In this document: positions 1 to 7,681 of the stretch, in pieces
Numbering within the stretch: position 1 is the first letter of the stretch
Layout: each line of letters opens with the position of its first letter
Position numbers and translations under genes: made by a program
DNA from: a gamma proteobacterium symbiont of Lucinoma myriamae
Lineage (GTDB): Bacteria; Pseudomonadota; Gammaproteobacteria; GRL18
Reading direction: 5' to 3'
NCBI GenBank assembly: GCA_025655635.1
Contig: JAHXIM010000128.1
Span: forward strand, 1-11,556
DNA: 11,556 nt
The notes under the pieces: generated by a model
Databases searched by the model: none
Told to the model about the DNA's origin: nothing
The model's input: only the letters and a program-made list of their open reading frames with translations

Positions 1-557
1 CAATTCATGATGATTATCTTTTTTCAGGGTCGACTAACTACTGGTATTGTGAACGGATTAAAAAATACTGGTTTCGCTCAACTCCGGAGCTTGATACTGA
101 AATAAGAGATAAGTTTGAGACTTTATGGGAAACGGCTGCCACAGGTGCCTTAAATCACTGGCTTGAAAGCGCAGAAGGTGCTTTGGCACTGGTGATTATT
201 CTGGATCAATTGCCGTTAAATATGTTTCGAAATCAGGCTAAAAGTTTTCAGACGGAGCAGTTGGCTGTGCAAATGACTCGCCGTGCAATTGATAGAGGTC
301 TGGACAGCCAATTACTTAAAAACAAACTTGCTTTTTTATATATGCCCCTGATGCATAGTGAAAATTTAGCTGATCAAGAGCTGTCTGTTCATCTTTTTGA
401 GCAGGCAGGACTGGATGCTAATTGTCGATTTGCCCGACACCATAAAGATATTATCCGGCAATTTGGTCGTTTTCCTCATCGCAATAGTATTTTAAAGCGA
501 GAAAGTACACAGCAGGAGCTGGACTATCTTAACTCAAAACATGCTTTTAAGGGCTAG
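1..557 (+). CDS. DUF924 family protein, 5'-truncated by the window edge
   Basis: The reading frame is open from base 3 to the TAG at 555-557, giving about 184 visible residues; the true start lies left of the window. The sequence matches the DUF924 pattern I know: an upstream WF..(S)TPELD-type segment, then a LALVIILDQLPLNMFR segment (family: LALvILLDQfpRN.fR), then FLYMPLMHSENLADQE and a C-terminal FGRFPHRNSIL with a STQQELDYL tail. This is a soluble, all-helical protein with no signal peptide or membrane segment in the visible part. Its biochemical role is not established, so no function is assigned. A TTG at 183 could be called as a start, but conserved family residues lie upstream of it, so I treat the gene as running off the edge. 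It reads in the same direction as polA, about 135 bases upstream. No clear terminator follows it. Confidence 0.85.
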   Translation, partial: IHDDYLFSGSTNYWYCERIKKYWFRSTPELDTEIRDKFETLWETAATGALNHWLESAEGALALVIILDQLPLNMFRNQAKSFQTEQLAVQMTRRAIDRGLDSQLLKNKLAFLYMPLMHSENLADQELSVHLFEQAGLDANCRFARHHKDIIRQFGRFPHRNSILKRESTQQELDYLNSKHAFKG

Positions 558-613
558 TGGTTAACGAATCATAACCGCATGAGTCTATGAAAAAAGGTTT
601 TTTTGGGAGGTGC

Positions 614-642
614 ATGAAGCACTGATTTACTCAATGCTTCAT
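614..642. repeat. 8-bp inverted repeat overlapping the predicted polA -35
   Basis: ATGAAGCA (614-621) and TGCTTCAT (635-642) are perfect reverse complements around a 13-base centre. No T-run follows, so it is not an intrinsic terminator for the upstream gene. It covers the predicted polA -35 element, so it could be an operator. The role is inferred from position only. Confidence 0.35.
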
Positions 643-655
643 TAAGCAGTATAAT
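626..655 (+). promoter_or_regulatory. predicted sigma-70-type promoter for polA
   Basis: A perfect TATAAT -10 box lies at 650-655. TTTACT (626-631, 4 of 6 to consensus) is 18 bases upstream, or TTACTC (627-632) at 17. Transcription would start near 662, leaving about a 30-base leader before the polA ATG at 692. Seen by eye, not tested. Confidence 0.55.
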
Positions 656-691
656 CCCTGTTCAAAATGAAAATTCATAAGGTTTTAAACT

Positions 692-3487
692 ATGCCGGGT
701 ACTCCAAAGACAACTAACCCTTCTGTTTCAGATAAGCAATTAGTGCTGGTGGATGGTTCATCCTATCTTTATCGTGCTTTTCATGCCATGCCTAATTTGA
801 ATAATTCTAAGGGTTTGCCTACCGGAGCGGTCTATGGCGTGGTCAATATGCTTAAACGTCTGCTCAATGACTATCCAACGCAAAGAGTTGCCATGATCTT
901 TGATGCTAAAGGTAAAACCTTTCGTGATGATATGTACCCGGAATACAAAGCTAATCGTGCTTCCATGCCGGATGATTTACGTTGTCAAATCGAGCCATTG
1001 CATAAGGTGATCAAAGCAATGGGGTTTCCTCTTATCGCCATCCCGGGTGTGGAAGCGGATGATGTGATTGGAACGCTGGCATTACAGGCTGCCGAACAAG
1101 GCCTTGATGTGGTCATTTCTACCGGTGATAAGGATATGGCTCAGCTGGTTAATAAGCGGGTGTCTTTAGTGGACACGATGAAAAACCAGATTATGGATAT
1201 TGACGGTGTTAAGAAAAAGTTTGGTGTCACACCGGAGCAGATTAAAGACTACCTGGCCTTAATTGGTGATACCTCTGATAACATCCCTGGAGTCGCTAAA
1301 GTCGGGCCTAAAACAGCCGTTAAATGGCTGGATGAATATGAAAGTGTGGCTAATATTATTGAACATGCCGAACAATTCAAAGGTAAAGTGGGTGAAAACC
1401 TGCGTTCTTCCCTTGAGCAATTAAAATTGTCTTATCAATTAGTGACCATTAAGCTTGATGTGGAAATGCAGGAAACAGTCGAACAACTTTGTCTGAGTGA
1501 GCAAAATTCAGAAAAATTGAAAGAGCTTTATGGGGAGCTGGAATTTAAAACCTGGTTATCGCAACTATTGACTAAGGAGTTTGCGGGAACACAACAGGAT
1601 TTACTGGGTGAAAATGACAGTACTCAAGCTGATCTTGCAGATAGTTCTCAGAACAACCAAAAAGGAGACTATAGCACTATTACAGACTGGGGAACATTTG
1701 ATATCTGGGAAAAGCGATTGCAGCAGGCAGAGTTAATTGCATTTGATACAGAAACCACATCACTGGATTATATGCAGGCAGAAATTGTGGGTGTATCTTT
1801 TGCTGTTGAAAGTGGTCATGCGGCCTATATCCCTCTAATTCATAAAGATGTTGAAGCGCCGACTCAACTGGATCGTAATGAGGTGTTATCCCGTTTGAAG
1901 CCATTACTGGAAGATCCCCAAAAGGCCAAAGTGGGACAAAATCTTAAATATGACCGCAATGTATTATTAAATCATGGCATCGACTTGCAGGGCATTGCCT
2001 TTGATACCATGCTGGAATCTTATGTGCTGGACAGCACGGCAACCCGTCATAATATGGATGCACTGGCACTCAAATATCTGAGCTATCAAACCACAAAGTA
2101 TGAAGATATTGCCGGTAAGGGTGTTAAGCAATTGCGCTTTGATGAAGTGCCGGTTGCCCAGGCAGCACCTTATGCGGCAGAAGATGCTGATATTACTTTA
2201 CGACTGCATGAAACACTGTGGCCTAAATTAGAAGAACAGCCAGGTTTGAAAACACTTTTTTGTGAAGTTGAATTGCCGCTATTAACAGTTTTATCTCATA
2301 TTGAGCGCAATGGTGTACTGGTTGATGCAGCTTTATTACAGCAGCAAAGTCAGGACATTGCACTCAAACTAAAAGATATTGAAACTGAGGCCTTTGAACT
2401 GGCGGAAGAGCCATTTAATATGGCATCACCAAAGCAGATACAGCATATTCTATTTGAAAAAATGGCCTTGCCTGTTAAGTCAAAAACACCCAAAGGTCAG
2501 CCTTCAACCGCAGAATCAGTACTACAGGAACTGGCATTTGATTACCCCATGCCAAAATTGATTTTAGAACATCGCTCACTCGCTAAATTAAAATCGACCT
2601 ATACTGACAAGCTGCCATTACAAATCGATGCACAAACAGGTCGTGTTCATACCTCTTATAATCAGGCTGTGGCGGTAACCGGACGACTATCATCAACAGA
2701 ACCTAATTTACAAAATATCCCCATACGAACGGCTCAGGGTAGAAAAGTACGTCAGGCATTTATTGCACCTGAGGGTAAAAAAATAGTTGCCGCTGATTAT
2801 TCTCAAATTGAATTACGGATCATGGCTCATCTTTCACAAGATACAGGATTGCTTAATGCCTTTGAGCAGGGATTGGATGTGCATAAAGCGACTGCAGCAG
2901 AAGTTTTTGGTATTGATTTGGAATCCGTCAGTACTGAGCAGCGCCGTAGTGCGAAAGCCATTAACTTTGGTTTAATTTATGGTATGTCGGCCTTTGGTCT
3001 GGCAAAACAACTGGATATTGGCAGAAAAGATGCACAAGGCTATATAGACCTTTATTTCACGCGTTATCCGGGTGTGAAAGATTATATGGACAGAATGCGT
3101 GAACTGGCTAAAGAGCAGGGTTATGTTGAAACGGTTTTTGGACGCCGACTATATATTCCGGAAATAAATTCACGTAATGGTCAGCGTCGCCAATATGCAG
3201 AACGTACAGCGATTAATGCACCCATGCAGGGCAGTGCGGCTGATATTATTAAGCGAGCGATGTTTGCCATGGATCAATGGTTAGAATCACAAGCGCTGTC
3301 CGGGCAGAAATTTGACGGTATAAAAATGACCATGCAGGTGCATGATGAACTGGTGTTTGAAGTACCTGAAAATGTGCTTGATGAGGCTGTTGAAAAAATT
3401 AAGACAATTATGAGTGATGCTGCCCAGCTGCAAGTACCATTAATCGTTGAAGCAGGAATTGGTGAAAATTGGGATGAGGCGCATTAG
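692..3487 (+). CDS. polA: DNA polymerase I
   Basis: 931 aa, close to the usual length (E. coli 928). It fills gaps and removes RNA primers in the cytoplasm during replication and repair. Domains in order: 5'-3' exonuclease (about 15-300), with metal ligands in LVDGSSYLYRAFHA (D21), GVEADD (E121, D123, D124), STGDKD (D146, D148) and IGDTSDNIPG (D193, D196); a low-complexity, acidic/Gln-rich linker (about 300-325); 3'-5' proofreading domain (about 330-515) with an intact DEDDy set in FDTET (D352, E354), KYD (D421) and YAAEDAD (Y494, D498); and the family A polymerase domain (about 520-931). The polymerase has motif A DYSQIELR (D702), motif B R751/K755/F759/Y763, and motif C VHDE (D885, E886). 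All catalytic residues are present, so proofreading is predicted active. The start at 692 has a weak upstream AAGG and a good promoter. It converges with the cbb operon downstream. Confidence 0.98.
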   Translation: MPGTPKTTNPSVSDKQLVLVDGSSYLYRAFHAMPNLNNSKGLPTGAVYGVVNMLKRLLNDYPTQRVAMIFDAKGKTFRDDMYPEYKANRASMPDDLRCQIEPLHKVIKAMGFPLIAIPGVEADDVIGTLALQAAEQGLDVVISTGDKDMAQLVNKRVSLVDTMKNQIMDIDGVKKKFGVTPEQIKDYLALIGDTSDNIPGVAKVGPKTAVKWLDEYESVANIIEHAEQFKGKVGENLRSSLEQLKLSYQLVTIKLDVEMQETVEQLCLSEQNSEKLKELYGELEFKTWLSQLLTKEFAGTQQDLLGENDSTQADLADSSQNNQKGDYSTITDWGTFDIWEKRLQQAELIAFDTETTSLDYMQAEIVGVSFAVESGHAAYIPLIHKDVEAPTQLDRNEVLSRLKPLLEDPQKAKVGQNLKYDRNVLLNHGIDLQGIAFDTMLESYVLDSTATRHNMDALALKYLSYQTTKYEDIAGKGVKQLRFDEVPVAQAAPYAAEDADITLRLHETLWPKLEEQPGLKTLFCEVELPLLTVLSHIERNGVLVDAALLQQQSQDIALKLKDIETEAFELAEEPFNMASPKQIQHILFEKMALPVKSKTPKGQPSTAESVLQELAFDYPMPKLILEHRSLAKLKSTYTDKLPLQIDAQTGRVHTSYNQAVAVTGRLSSTEPNLQNIPIRTAQGRKVRQAFIAPEGKKIVAADYSQIELRIMAHLSQDTGLLNAFEQGLDVHKATAAEVFGIDLESVSTEQRRSAKAINFGLIYGMSAFGLAKQLDIGRKDAQGYIDLYFTRYPGVKDYMDRMRELAKEQGYVETVFGRRLYIPEINSRNGQRRQYAERTAINAPMQGSAADIIKRAMFAMDQWLESQALSGQKFDGIKMTMQVHDELVFEVPENVLDEAVEKIKTIMSDAAQLQVPLIVEAGIGENWDEAH

Positions 3488-3755
3488 GGTAACCCATCTT
3501 AGTGTCTGGAACAGAAATTAGAAGGGACATCACGTTTCTTACTGGGAGGTAAAAGCATTCGATATCAGACTCTAACTTCATGCTTTAGTTACTACTCTTT
3601 CTTATCTTTTTTTGCTCTTGATTTTGGGCAACACGAGTGAGATAAATGGCGTAGAGAGTGTGGGGTAGACTGGAATTGCTATTAAGTTTTTTCTATTTAG
3701 TCAGAGACATGAAAGTTGTGGATAGCTAGATTTTATTTTTGTGATTTGTGAATAA
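3488..3755. other. intergenic stretch after polA with no supportable gene
   Basis: Only very short open frames occur here (for example ATG GCG TAG, or a 6-codon ATG ending in TAG near 3726). I see no convincing hairpin with a T-run for polA. A T-rich patch lies at about 3599-3613 without a stem in front, so polA may end by a Rho-dependent route or at the hairpin further right. No Spot 42-like RNA, which sits beside polA in enterics, was recognisable. Confidence 0.5.
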
Positions 3756-3781
3756 ACTCTCATTCGAAGAAGAATGAGAGT
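3756..3781 (-). terminator. 10-bp hairpin, probable terminator of the leftward cbb transcript
   Basis: ACTCTCATTC (3756-3765) pairs perfectly with GAATGAGAGT (3772-3781) around a 6-base loop. Read leftward, the stem is followed by TTTATT, a weak T-tract. Read rightward, it is followed by GATTACATC, so minus-strand use is more likely. It begins 2 bases after the stop of the small ORF at 3784-3870 and lies about 100 bases after cbbO. In this convergent arrangement it could also slow polA read-through. Confidence 0.5.
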
Positions 3782-3783
3782 GA

Positions 3784-3870
3784 TTACATCATTTTGTTAA
3801 AGGCATGGAGATTCAGTGCCCTGGCATTCGTAACAGGTTCAACTAATTTTTCCAGGTTAAAAACTTCCAC
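3784..3870 (-). CDS. possible 28-aa ORF downstream of cbbO (doubtful)
   Basis: A GTG-initiated frame of 28 codons ends in TAA at 3784-3786 and starts 9 bases after the cbbO stop. The peptide begins VEVFNLEKLVEPVTNARA and ends in AFNKMM. It looks amphipathic and faintly recalls the N-terminal helix of phasin-type proteins, but that resemblance is too short to name a function. It has no clear Shine-Dalgarno sequence and a GTG start. Its favour is position: close coupling to cbbO and a hairpin starting 2 bases past its stop. It may be a gene remnant or a chance frame. Confidence 0.25.
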   Translation of the reverse strand: MEVFNLEKLVEPVTNARALNLHAFNKMM

Positions 3871-3879
3871 TAAATTTTA

Positions 3880-6159
3880 TCAGCCTGTCAAAGACATAAA
3901 CAAATAGGGTAATTTTTCAGGCAGTTGTTCTACTTTATCAATGACTAAAAATTGTTTACTAAAAATAGTCTGTACATAATCATCGGCATGAGGATCGAGG
4001 TTAATACAAAAAGTATAAATTCCGTCTTGATCGAGTTCTTGTACTGCTTTGCGTGAGTCTTCAATTAATAATTTGGAATCACTGACATCGATATCAGCGG
4101 GTTCACCATCGGTCAACACTAATAATAGTTTTTTATCTGCCTGACAATTCCCTAAATAATGACCCGCATGTCGTAAAGCGGCACCCATACGGGTTGAATA
4201 ACCCGCTTCAATAGCAGCCAGTCGAGCTTTGACATCATCACCCCAGTGTTCGCTATAACCTTTAATATGTTGATAACGGACTTCATGACGAGTATTGGAA
4301 GAAAAACCAGCAATAGCAAACTGATCACCCAGGTGCTCGATTGCGTAGGACAATAAAGCAACCGCTTCCTGACTTAATTGTAAAATGGTCTTATCACTGC
4401 CAGCAGGTGTTTCATTTAATGAGGCTGATAGATCCAGTAACAGCATCACTGCAATGTTACGCCCATCGTGTTTGTGACTCATATTAATGCGTGGATCGGG
4501 AGTGGAACCGCTTTTATAATCAATTAAAGAGCGTATTGCTGTATCTAGATCCAGTTCACTGCCATCTTCCTGATAGCGAATGCGAACATATTTTTGTGGT
4601 TTTAATAAGTCCAGTAATTGTTTTAAACGTTTGGCTAATAGTGAGTGCTTTTCTAATAAGGCATCAATATCAGCTGGGTTTCCTGGTGGATGCAGAGTTT
4701 CATACAGACTCACCCAATCTGGACGATAAGATTTGGTATTATAGTCCCATTCATGATAGTGCCGGGGAGGCAGGCCATTATCTTCCTCTTCCTCTTCCTC
4801 TTCTTTTTTATCCTGGTGTTTACGATCTTCAAACATTTCCTCGTCATCACTGAGTTCAATATAGATCCACAGATGGCGATTTTCATCACGATAGTCTATT
4901 TCGGTATCTTTAAAATACATCTTTGCTAATTGATCGGTCTGGCGACGTGTTTTTGCAATAAAAGAAATAGCAATAGAGGCCATCTCTGATGTGCTGGATT
5001 CACTCTCTTCCATGGCTGCAAAAAAACGTTCACGGCATTCAAGTATATCGGGATTGCTGTAACCATGATCGGGGTTTAATATTGCATATGAGAGCATCGC
5101 TAAACGGTGGCGAATACAAGACTCGACTTCATTATCACAGTCATCCTCTATGGGGCGAGGGTGCAAGGAAATGTATATTGAACGCAGGCCGGGATAAATT
5201 CGCATGGCTAATAATTCCACACGTGAATCTTCCAGAGCTTCGATTGCAACACGCTGAAAAGGACTGAAATTGTCGGCAATAATGGGTGTTGACCAGCGTT
5301 TATGAGCAACAATATGCGAAAGAATTGCACGGTAACGATCAATGCCTTTAGTTACTATTTTTTTTGTTTCATCGACAATGTCATCTAAAACATCAGGCAC
5401 TCGCACCCCTAATTTATCAAAATAGGGGACTGGTTTACGCAATTCATCAAAACCTGTGGAATAAGGGATCATGTAGAATTTTACATTCCATAAGGCTTTA
5501 AGGTATAGACTAAGATTTTTTTCATTATCAATAAATAATGTGCCATGACGTTCACGCTGTAAAATGGCTTTACTATCCGCGGATTGCAGTGAAAAATAAT
5601 TTTCCTGACGTTCAGGGTGATCAGGATAATTACGAACACCATAATCAACCCAGTTTTGCAGACCTTCAAGCGATAACTGGTTCAGTAAATAAGGCACATT
5701 AGCCAGCAATAGCGGCAGTCCTGGACTTGGGAAGGTTGTGTGGTGTCCATGAATCGAGCCGGTTGTTTTCTCTGCTAAGTCAAATAACAGGTCGAGGTAC
5801 TTTTGAAATAATTCCTCACTGCCCAGACGACGAGCGGCTTCGGCCACAGAGTTTAAAAAAGGTGGTATAGAATTACCATTGGGTGAACGAGATAACTCCC
5901 ACACTGCCTGAGAAACCGTACTTAAGCAGTTTTCACCCAATAATTTAGCCACTTGTGGCATTTCTTCAAGGTAGACCAGTACGGGCTCAAAACCACGCCC
6001 AATCATGCAAACTAATGAAGCACCTTTAAGATAATCTTTAATCCCCTGATCGGACAGGGAGGTAAAAGCTTCAAGCATGCAGTCTTCAAAGGTATCATCG
6101 AGCTGTTCGAAGCTGCATTTTAATTGATTTCGGTATTGCTCTAGTAATTCTTGATCCAT
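3880..6159 (-). CDS. cbbO: RuBisCO activation protein CbbO (VWA/MIDAS domain)
   Basis: Predicted 759-aa partner of CbbQ. In the known CbbQO activase, CbbO is the adaptor that docks the AAA+ ring on RuBisCO through a von Willebrand A domain. The N-terminal half (about 1-430) is the helical CbbO/NorD-type region, beginning MDQELLEQYR and continuing with DYLKGA and VYLEEMPQVA. A very acidic linker (about 455-485) contains seven consecutive Glu. The C-terminal VWA domain (about 565-759) has a complete MIDAS: D576-x-S578-x-S580, T656, and D684 in LTDGEPAD. The start at 6159 is chosen because family-like sequence begins there. An in-frame ATG at 6264 would add 35 residues without family character and overlap the upstream gene by 38 bases. 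Neither start has a strong Shine-Dalgarno site. The nearest alternative family is NorD of nitric oxide reductase loci; the cbbM-cbbQ context favours CbbO. It is the last recognisable gene of the leftward cluster. Confidence 0.9.
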   Translation of the reverse strand: MDQELLEQYRNQLKCSFEQLDDTFEDCMLEAFTSLSDQGIKDYLKGASLVCMIGRGFEPVLVYLEEMPQVAKLLGENCLSTVSQAVWELSRSPNGNSIPPFLNSVAEAARRLGSEELFQKYLDLLFDLAEKTTGSIHGHHTTFPSPGLPLLLANVPYLLNQLSLEGLQNWVDYGVRNYPDHPERQENYFSLQSADSKAILQRERHGTLFIDNEKNLSLYLKALWNVKFYMIPYSTGFDELRKPVPYFDKLGVRVPDVLDDIVDETKKIVTKGIDRYRAILSHIVAHKRWSTPIIADNFSPFQRVAIEALEDSRVELLAMRIYPGLRSIYISLHPRPIEDDCDNEVESCIRHRLAMLSYAILNPDHGYSNPDILECRERFFAAMEESESSTSEMASIAISFIAKTRRQTDQLAKMYFKDTEIDYRDENRHLWIYIELSDDEEMFEDRKHQDKKEEEEEEEDNGLPPRHYHEWDYNTKSYRPDWVSLYETLHPPGNPADIDALLEKHSLLAKRLKQLLDLLKPQKYVRIRYQEDGSELDLDTAIRSLIDYKSGSTPDPRINMSHKHDGRNIAVMLLLDLSASLNETPAGSDKTILQLSQEAVALLSYAIEHLGDQFAIAGFSSNTRHEVRYQHIKGYSEHWGDDVKARLAAIEAGYSTRMGAALRHAGHYLGNCQADKKLLLVLTDGEPADIDVSDSKLLIEDSRKAVQELDQDGIYTFCINLDPHADDYVQTIFSKQFLVIDKVEQLPEKLPYLFMSLTG
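4781..4804. repeat. hexanucleotide repeat encoding the CbbO poly-Glu tract
   Basis: Three perfect TCTTCC units and one near unit (TCTTCT) run head to tail. On the coding strand they read as alternating GAA/GAG glutamate codons. The unit is a multiple of three, so slippage would change the length of the acidic linker without a frameshift. Confidence 0.7.
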
Positions 6160-6226
6160 GCTGTGTACCCGAATGTTACTTAACTTTATATTGTGGCTAG
6201 AGGCTTTTGTATTTGCTAAAGGCTCT

Positions 6227-6619
6227 TTAGCTACCGCCCAGTTTATACGCCTGTAATAACGCATTTTTAAGTGATTGGTTATCAGTAAAGTCAGAGATGC
6301 TCATTTCTTTTTGTGCAATCTGCAAAAGTGCTTCAAGCACTTCATTTTCTCTGGATTGTTTCACATAGCCATCTAAATCAAACTTATCATTTTGTGTATG
6401 CTCTACTGCTAAGCCCTGAGGGTTGCCATAAAAAATAGCACTGGACTCCATTACTTCATATAAGTAGGAGTAGCAATCAATTTCATGTTGATTGGCAATG
6501 AGACGATGAAAAGACGTTGGCTCTTTTTGTTGAGTAAAGCTATCCAGTTCAATGGTGATGACAGGGGTGTAGTGTTTCCCCTGAAAAGAAAAATCAACAC
6601 TTACATCAATGCTATTCAT
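6227..6619 (-). CDS. unrecognised 130-aa protein between cbbQ and cbbO
   Basis: I cannot assign this to a named family. From the ATG at 6619 it begins MNSIDVSVDFSFQGKHYTPV, which reads as a beta-strand-rich N-terminal part. A segment with ANQHEIDCYSYLYEVMESS (about 60-78) and NPQGLAV follows, then a helical C-terminal half with KFDLDGYVKQ, LEALLQIAQKEM and SLKNALLQAYKLG. It is acidic and soluble, with no signal peptide or membrane helix. The start is set by AAGGAT 6 bases upstream; a longer frame to 6703 overlaps cbbQ and is less likely. It starts 28 bases after the cbbQ stop and ends 67 bases before cbbO, so it is almost certainly co-transcribed with them. By position it is a candidate accessory factor of the CbbQO activase; that is inference. 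Confidence 0.8.
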   Translation of the reverse strand: MNSIDVSVDFSFQGKHYTPVITIELDSFTQQKEPTSFHRLIANQHEIDCYSYLYEVMESSAIFYGNPQGLAVEHTQNDKFDLDGYVKQSRENEVLEALLQIAQKEMSISDFTDNQSLKNALLQAYKLGGS

Positions 6620-6625
6620 ACTGCA

Positions 6626-6631
6626 ATCCTT
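6626..6631 (-). promoter_or_regulatory. ribosome binding site fixing the start of the 130-aa gene
   Basis: AAGGAT on the minus strand lies 6 bases before the ATG at 6619, the best Shine-Dalgarno match among the candidate starts of this frame. It selects the 130-aa form over the 158-aa form starting inside cbbQ. Confidence 0.6.
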
Positions 6632-6647
6632 ATTAACCCAATCCCTA

Positions 6648-7457
6648 TTAACCAAAGACCGCATCAACGGCATGATTAAGTGTGCTGCGAATATCAGCAT
6701 CATCCGTTATCGGTCTGACGAGGGCCATACGACAAGCATCATTTTGGCCAACACCCTGATTTATTAATTGCGCAGCATAAACCATCAATCGGGTAGAAAT
6801 GCCTTCATCCAAACCGTGGCCTTTCAAGTTTCTGGCCGATTCTGCAATTTTAACGAGTTTAGAAGCAGTCTCTATATCAATATTTGCTTCTTTTGCAACA
6901 ATTCCTGCTTCTGTATCTGCACTGGGGTAATCAAAATCTAAAGCAGTAAAGCGTTGTTTGGTTGATTGTTTTAAATCTTTCATCAAGCTCTGATAACCCG
7001 GGTTATAAGAAATGACAAGTTGAAAATCAGGGTGTGCATTGATCAGCTCACCTTTTTTATCTAATGGCAGGTTACGACGATGATCCGTTAACGGGTGAAT
7101 AACCACAGTGGTATCCTGACGAGCTTCAACAATTTCATCTAAATAACAAATTGCACCAATACGAGCAGCAATGGTTAATGGGCCATCTAACCAGCGTGTA
7201 CCATTGGCATCTAATAAATAACGACCAACGAGATCAGAAGCAGTCATATCTTCATTACAGGCCACAGTGATTAACGGCTTTTGTAATTTCCAGGCCATGT
7301 GTTCAATAAAACGAGATTTACCACAACCCGTTGGGCCTTTGATCATAACGGGTAAACGACTGTTATAAGCAGCTTCATACAGTGCCACTTCATTATCTTG
7401 TGCTTGATAAAATGGCTCTTCATTAATTAAGTATTGCTCAATATTTTGATCACTCAT
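6648..7457 (-). CDS. cbbQ: RuBisCO activation protein CbbQ (MoxR-type AAA+ ATPase)
   Basis: 269 aa, the usual length for CbbQ. It is the ATPase motor of the CbbQO activase, which uses ATP hydrolysis to release inhibitory sugar phosphates from RuBisCO. Visible motifs: Walker A GPTGCGKS (41-48, K47), Walker B ICYLDE (103-108, D107, E108), sensor 1 in ISYNPG (N152), a likely arginine finger in STKQRF (R169), and sensor 2 in GISTRLM (R223). The C-terminal part (about 195-269) is the helical lid. NorQ of the nitric oxide reductase cluster is a close relative; the cbbM neighbour and the CbbO partner favour CbbQ. The start at 7457 has AGGT about 8 bases upstream. The gene lies beyond the cbbM terminator, so its expression depends on read-through or a local promoter. 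It is followed after 28 bases by the small 130-aa gene. Confidence 0.94.
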   Translation of the reverse strand: MSDQNIEQYLINEEPFYQAQDNEVALYEAAYNSRLPVMIKGPTGCGKSRFIEHMAWKLQKPLITVACNEDMTASDLVGRYLLDANGTRWLDGPLTIAARIGAICYLDEIVEARQDTTVVIHPLTDHRRNLPLDKKGELINAHPDFQLVISYNPGYQSLMKDLKQSTKQRFTALDFDYPSADTEAGIVAKEANIDIETASKLVKIAESARNLKGHGLDEGISTRLMVYAAQLINQGVGQNDACRMALVRPITDDADIRSTLNHAVDAVFG

Positions 7458-7478
7458 TTTTATTACCTATTAGTGGTT

Positions 7479-7487
7479 TTTATATCA
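7479..7487 (-). promoter_or_regulatory. possible extended -10 promoter for cbbQ
   Basis: On the minus strand TGA-TATAAA gives a TGn extended -10 with 5 of 6 matches. No good -35 is seen upstream. Transcription would begin near 7472, leaving about a 15-base leader that still holds the AGGT site. Tentative; its interest is that it lies between the cbbM terminator and cbbQ. Confidence 0.3.
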
Positions 7488-7541
7488 GCTGCTTGGCTTT
7501 ACTAAGAGCTGCGTATTACATTATTGTTACGGGTTAAATCA

Positions 7542-7596
7542 TCTTTGTATGGTCTTGCTTTATCAATAAAAGAAAGAAAAAAAGACCATACAAAGA
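7542..7596. repeat. 15-bp perfect inverted repeat in the cbbM-cbbQ spacer
   Basis: TCTTTGTATGGTCTT (7542-7556) and AAGACCATACAAAGA (7582-7596) are perfect reverse complements with a 25-base A/T-rich loop. No flanking target-site duplication is evident, which argues against an inserted element. In RNA from the minus strand it would form a long hairpin downstream of the cbbM terminator and upstream of cbbQ. It could protect a processed cbbQ mRNA end or be an operator. No T-run follows on the minus strand (next bases TGATTTAAC). Confidence 0.75.
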
Positions 7597-7650
7597 AAAT
7601 CTATTGTTTTAATGACATTATGTTGCTCTTATGAATTGAATCTGGTTTTG

Positions 7651-7681
7651 AAAAAAAAAGCCCCTAAAATCAGGGGCTTTT
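7651..7681 (-). terminator. intrinsic terminator of cbbM
   Basis: On the minus strand AAAAGCCCCT, loop GATTTT, AGGGGCTTTT forms a GC-cored 10-bp stem. The T-run continues for several more bases (the A-run at 7651-7659 on the plus strand). It lies about 45 bases after the cbbM stop. This is the clearest terminator in the window and separates highly expressed cbbM from cbbQ. Confidence 0.92.

Noticed and set aside
587..607. A-run followed by a T-run (AAAAAAGGTTTTTTT) as a terminator
   Set aside because: The centre is too short to form a loop and there is no GC stem.
3488..3755. A Spot 42-like small RNA downstream of polA
   Set aside because: No recognisable structure, promoter or terminator for such an RNA is seen.
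4491..5267. Three plus-strand open frames (4491-4853, 4690-4929, 4989-5267)
   Set aside because: They lie antisense inside cbbO, whose frame is clearly coding; their peptides show no family features.
6160..6264. ATG at 6264 as the cbbO start
   Set aside because: The added 35 residues lack family character and overlap the upstream gene by 38 bases. It stays possible, since neither start has a strong ribosome site.
6620..6703. Longer 158-aa start for the small gene
   Set aside because: The extra residues overlap the cbbQ 3' end, and the internal ATG at 6619 has a good AAGGAT ribosome site.
3880..7457. norQ/norD of a nitric oxide reductase cluster
   Set aside because: The families are close, but no norB/norC is present and the pair follows cbbM, so cbbQ/cbbO is preferred.
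7542..7596. Miniature transposable element
   Set aside because: No target-site duplication and no known terminal sequence; the total length is only 55 bases.
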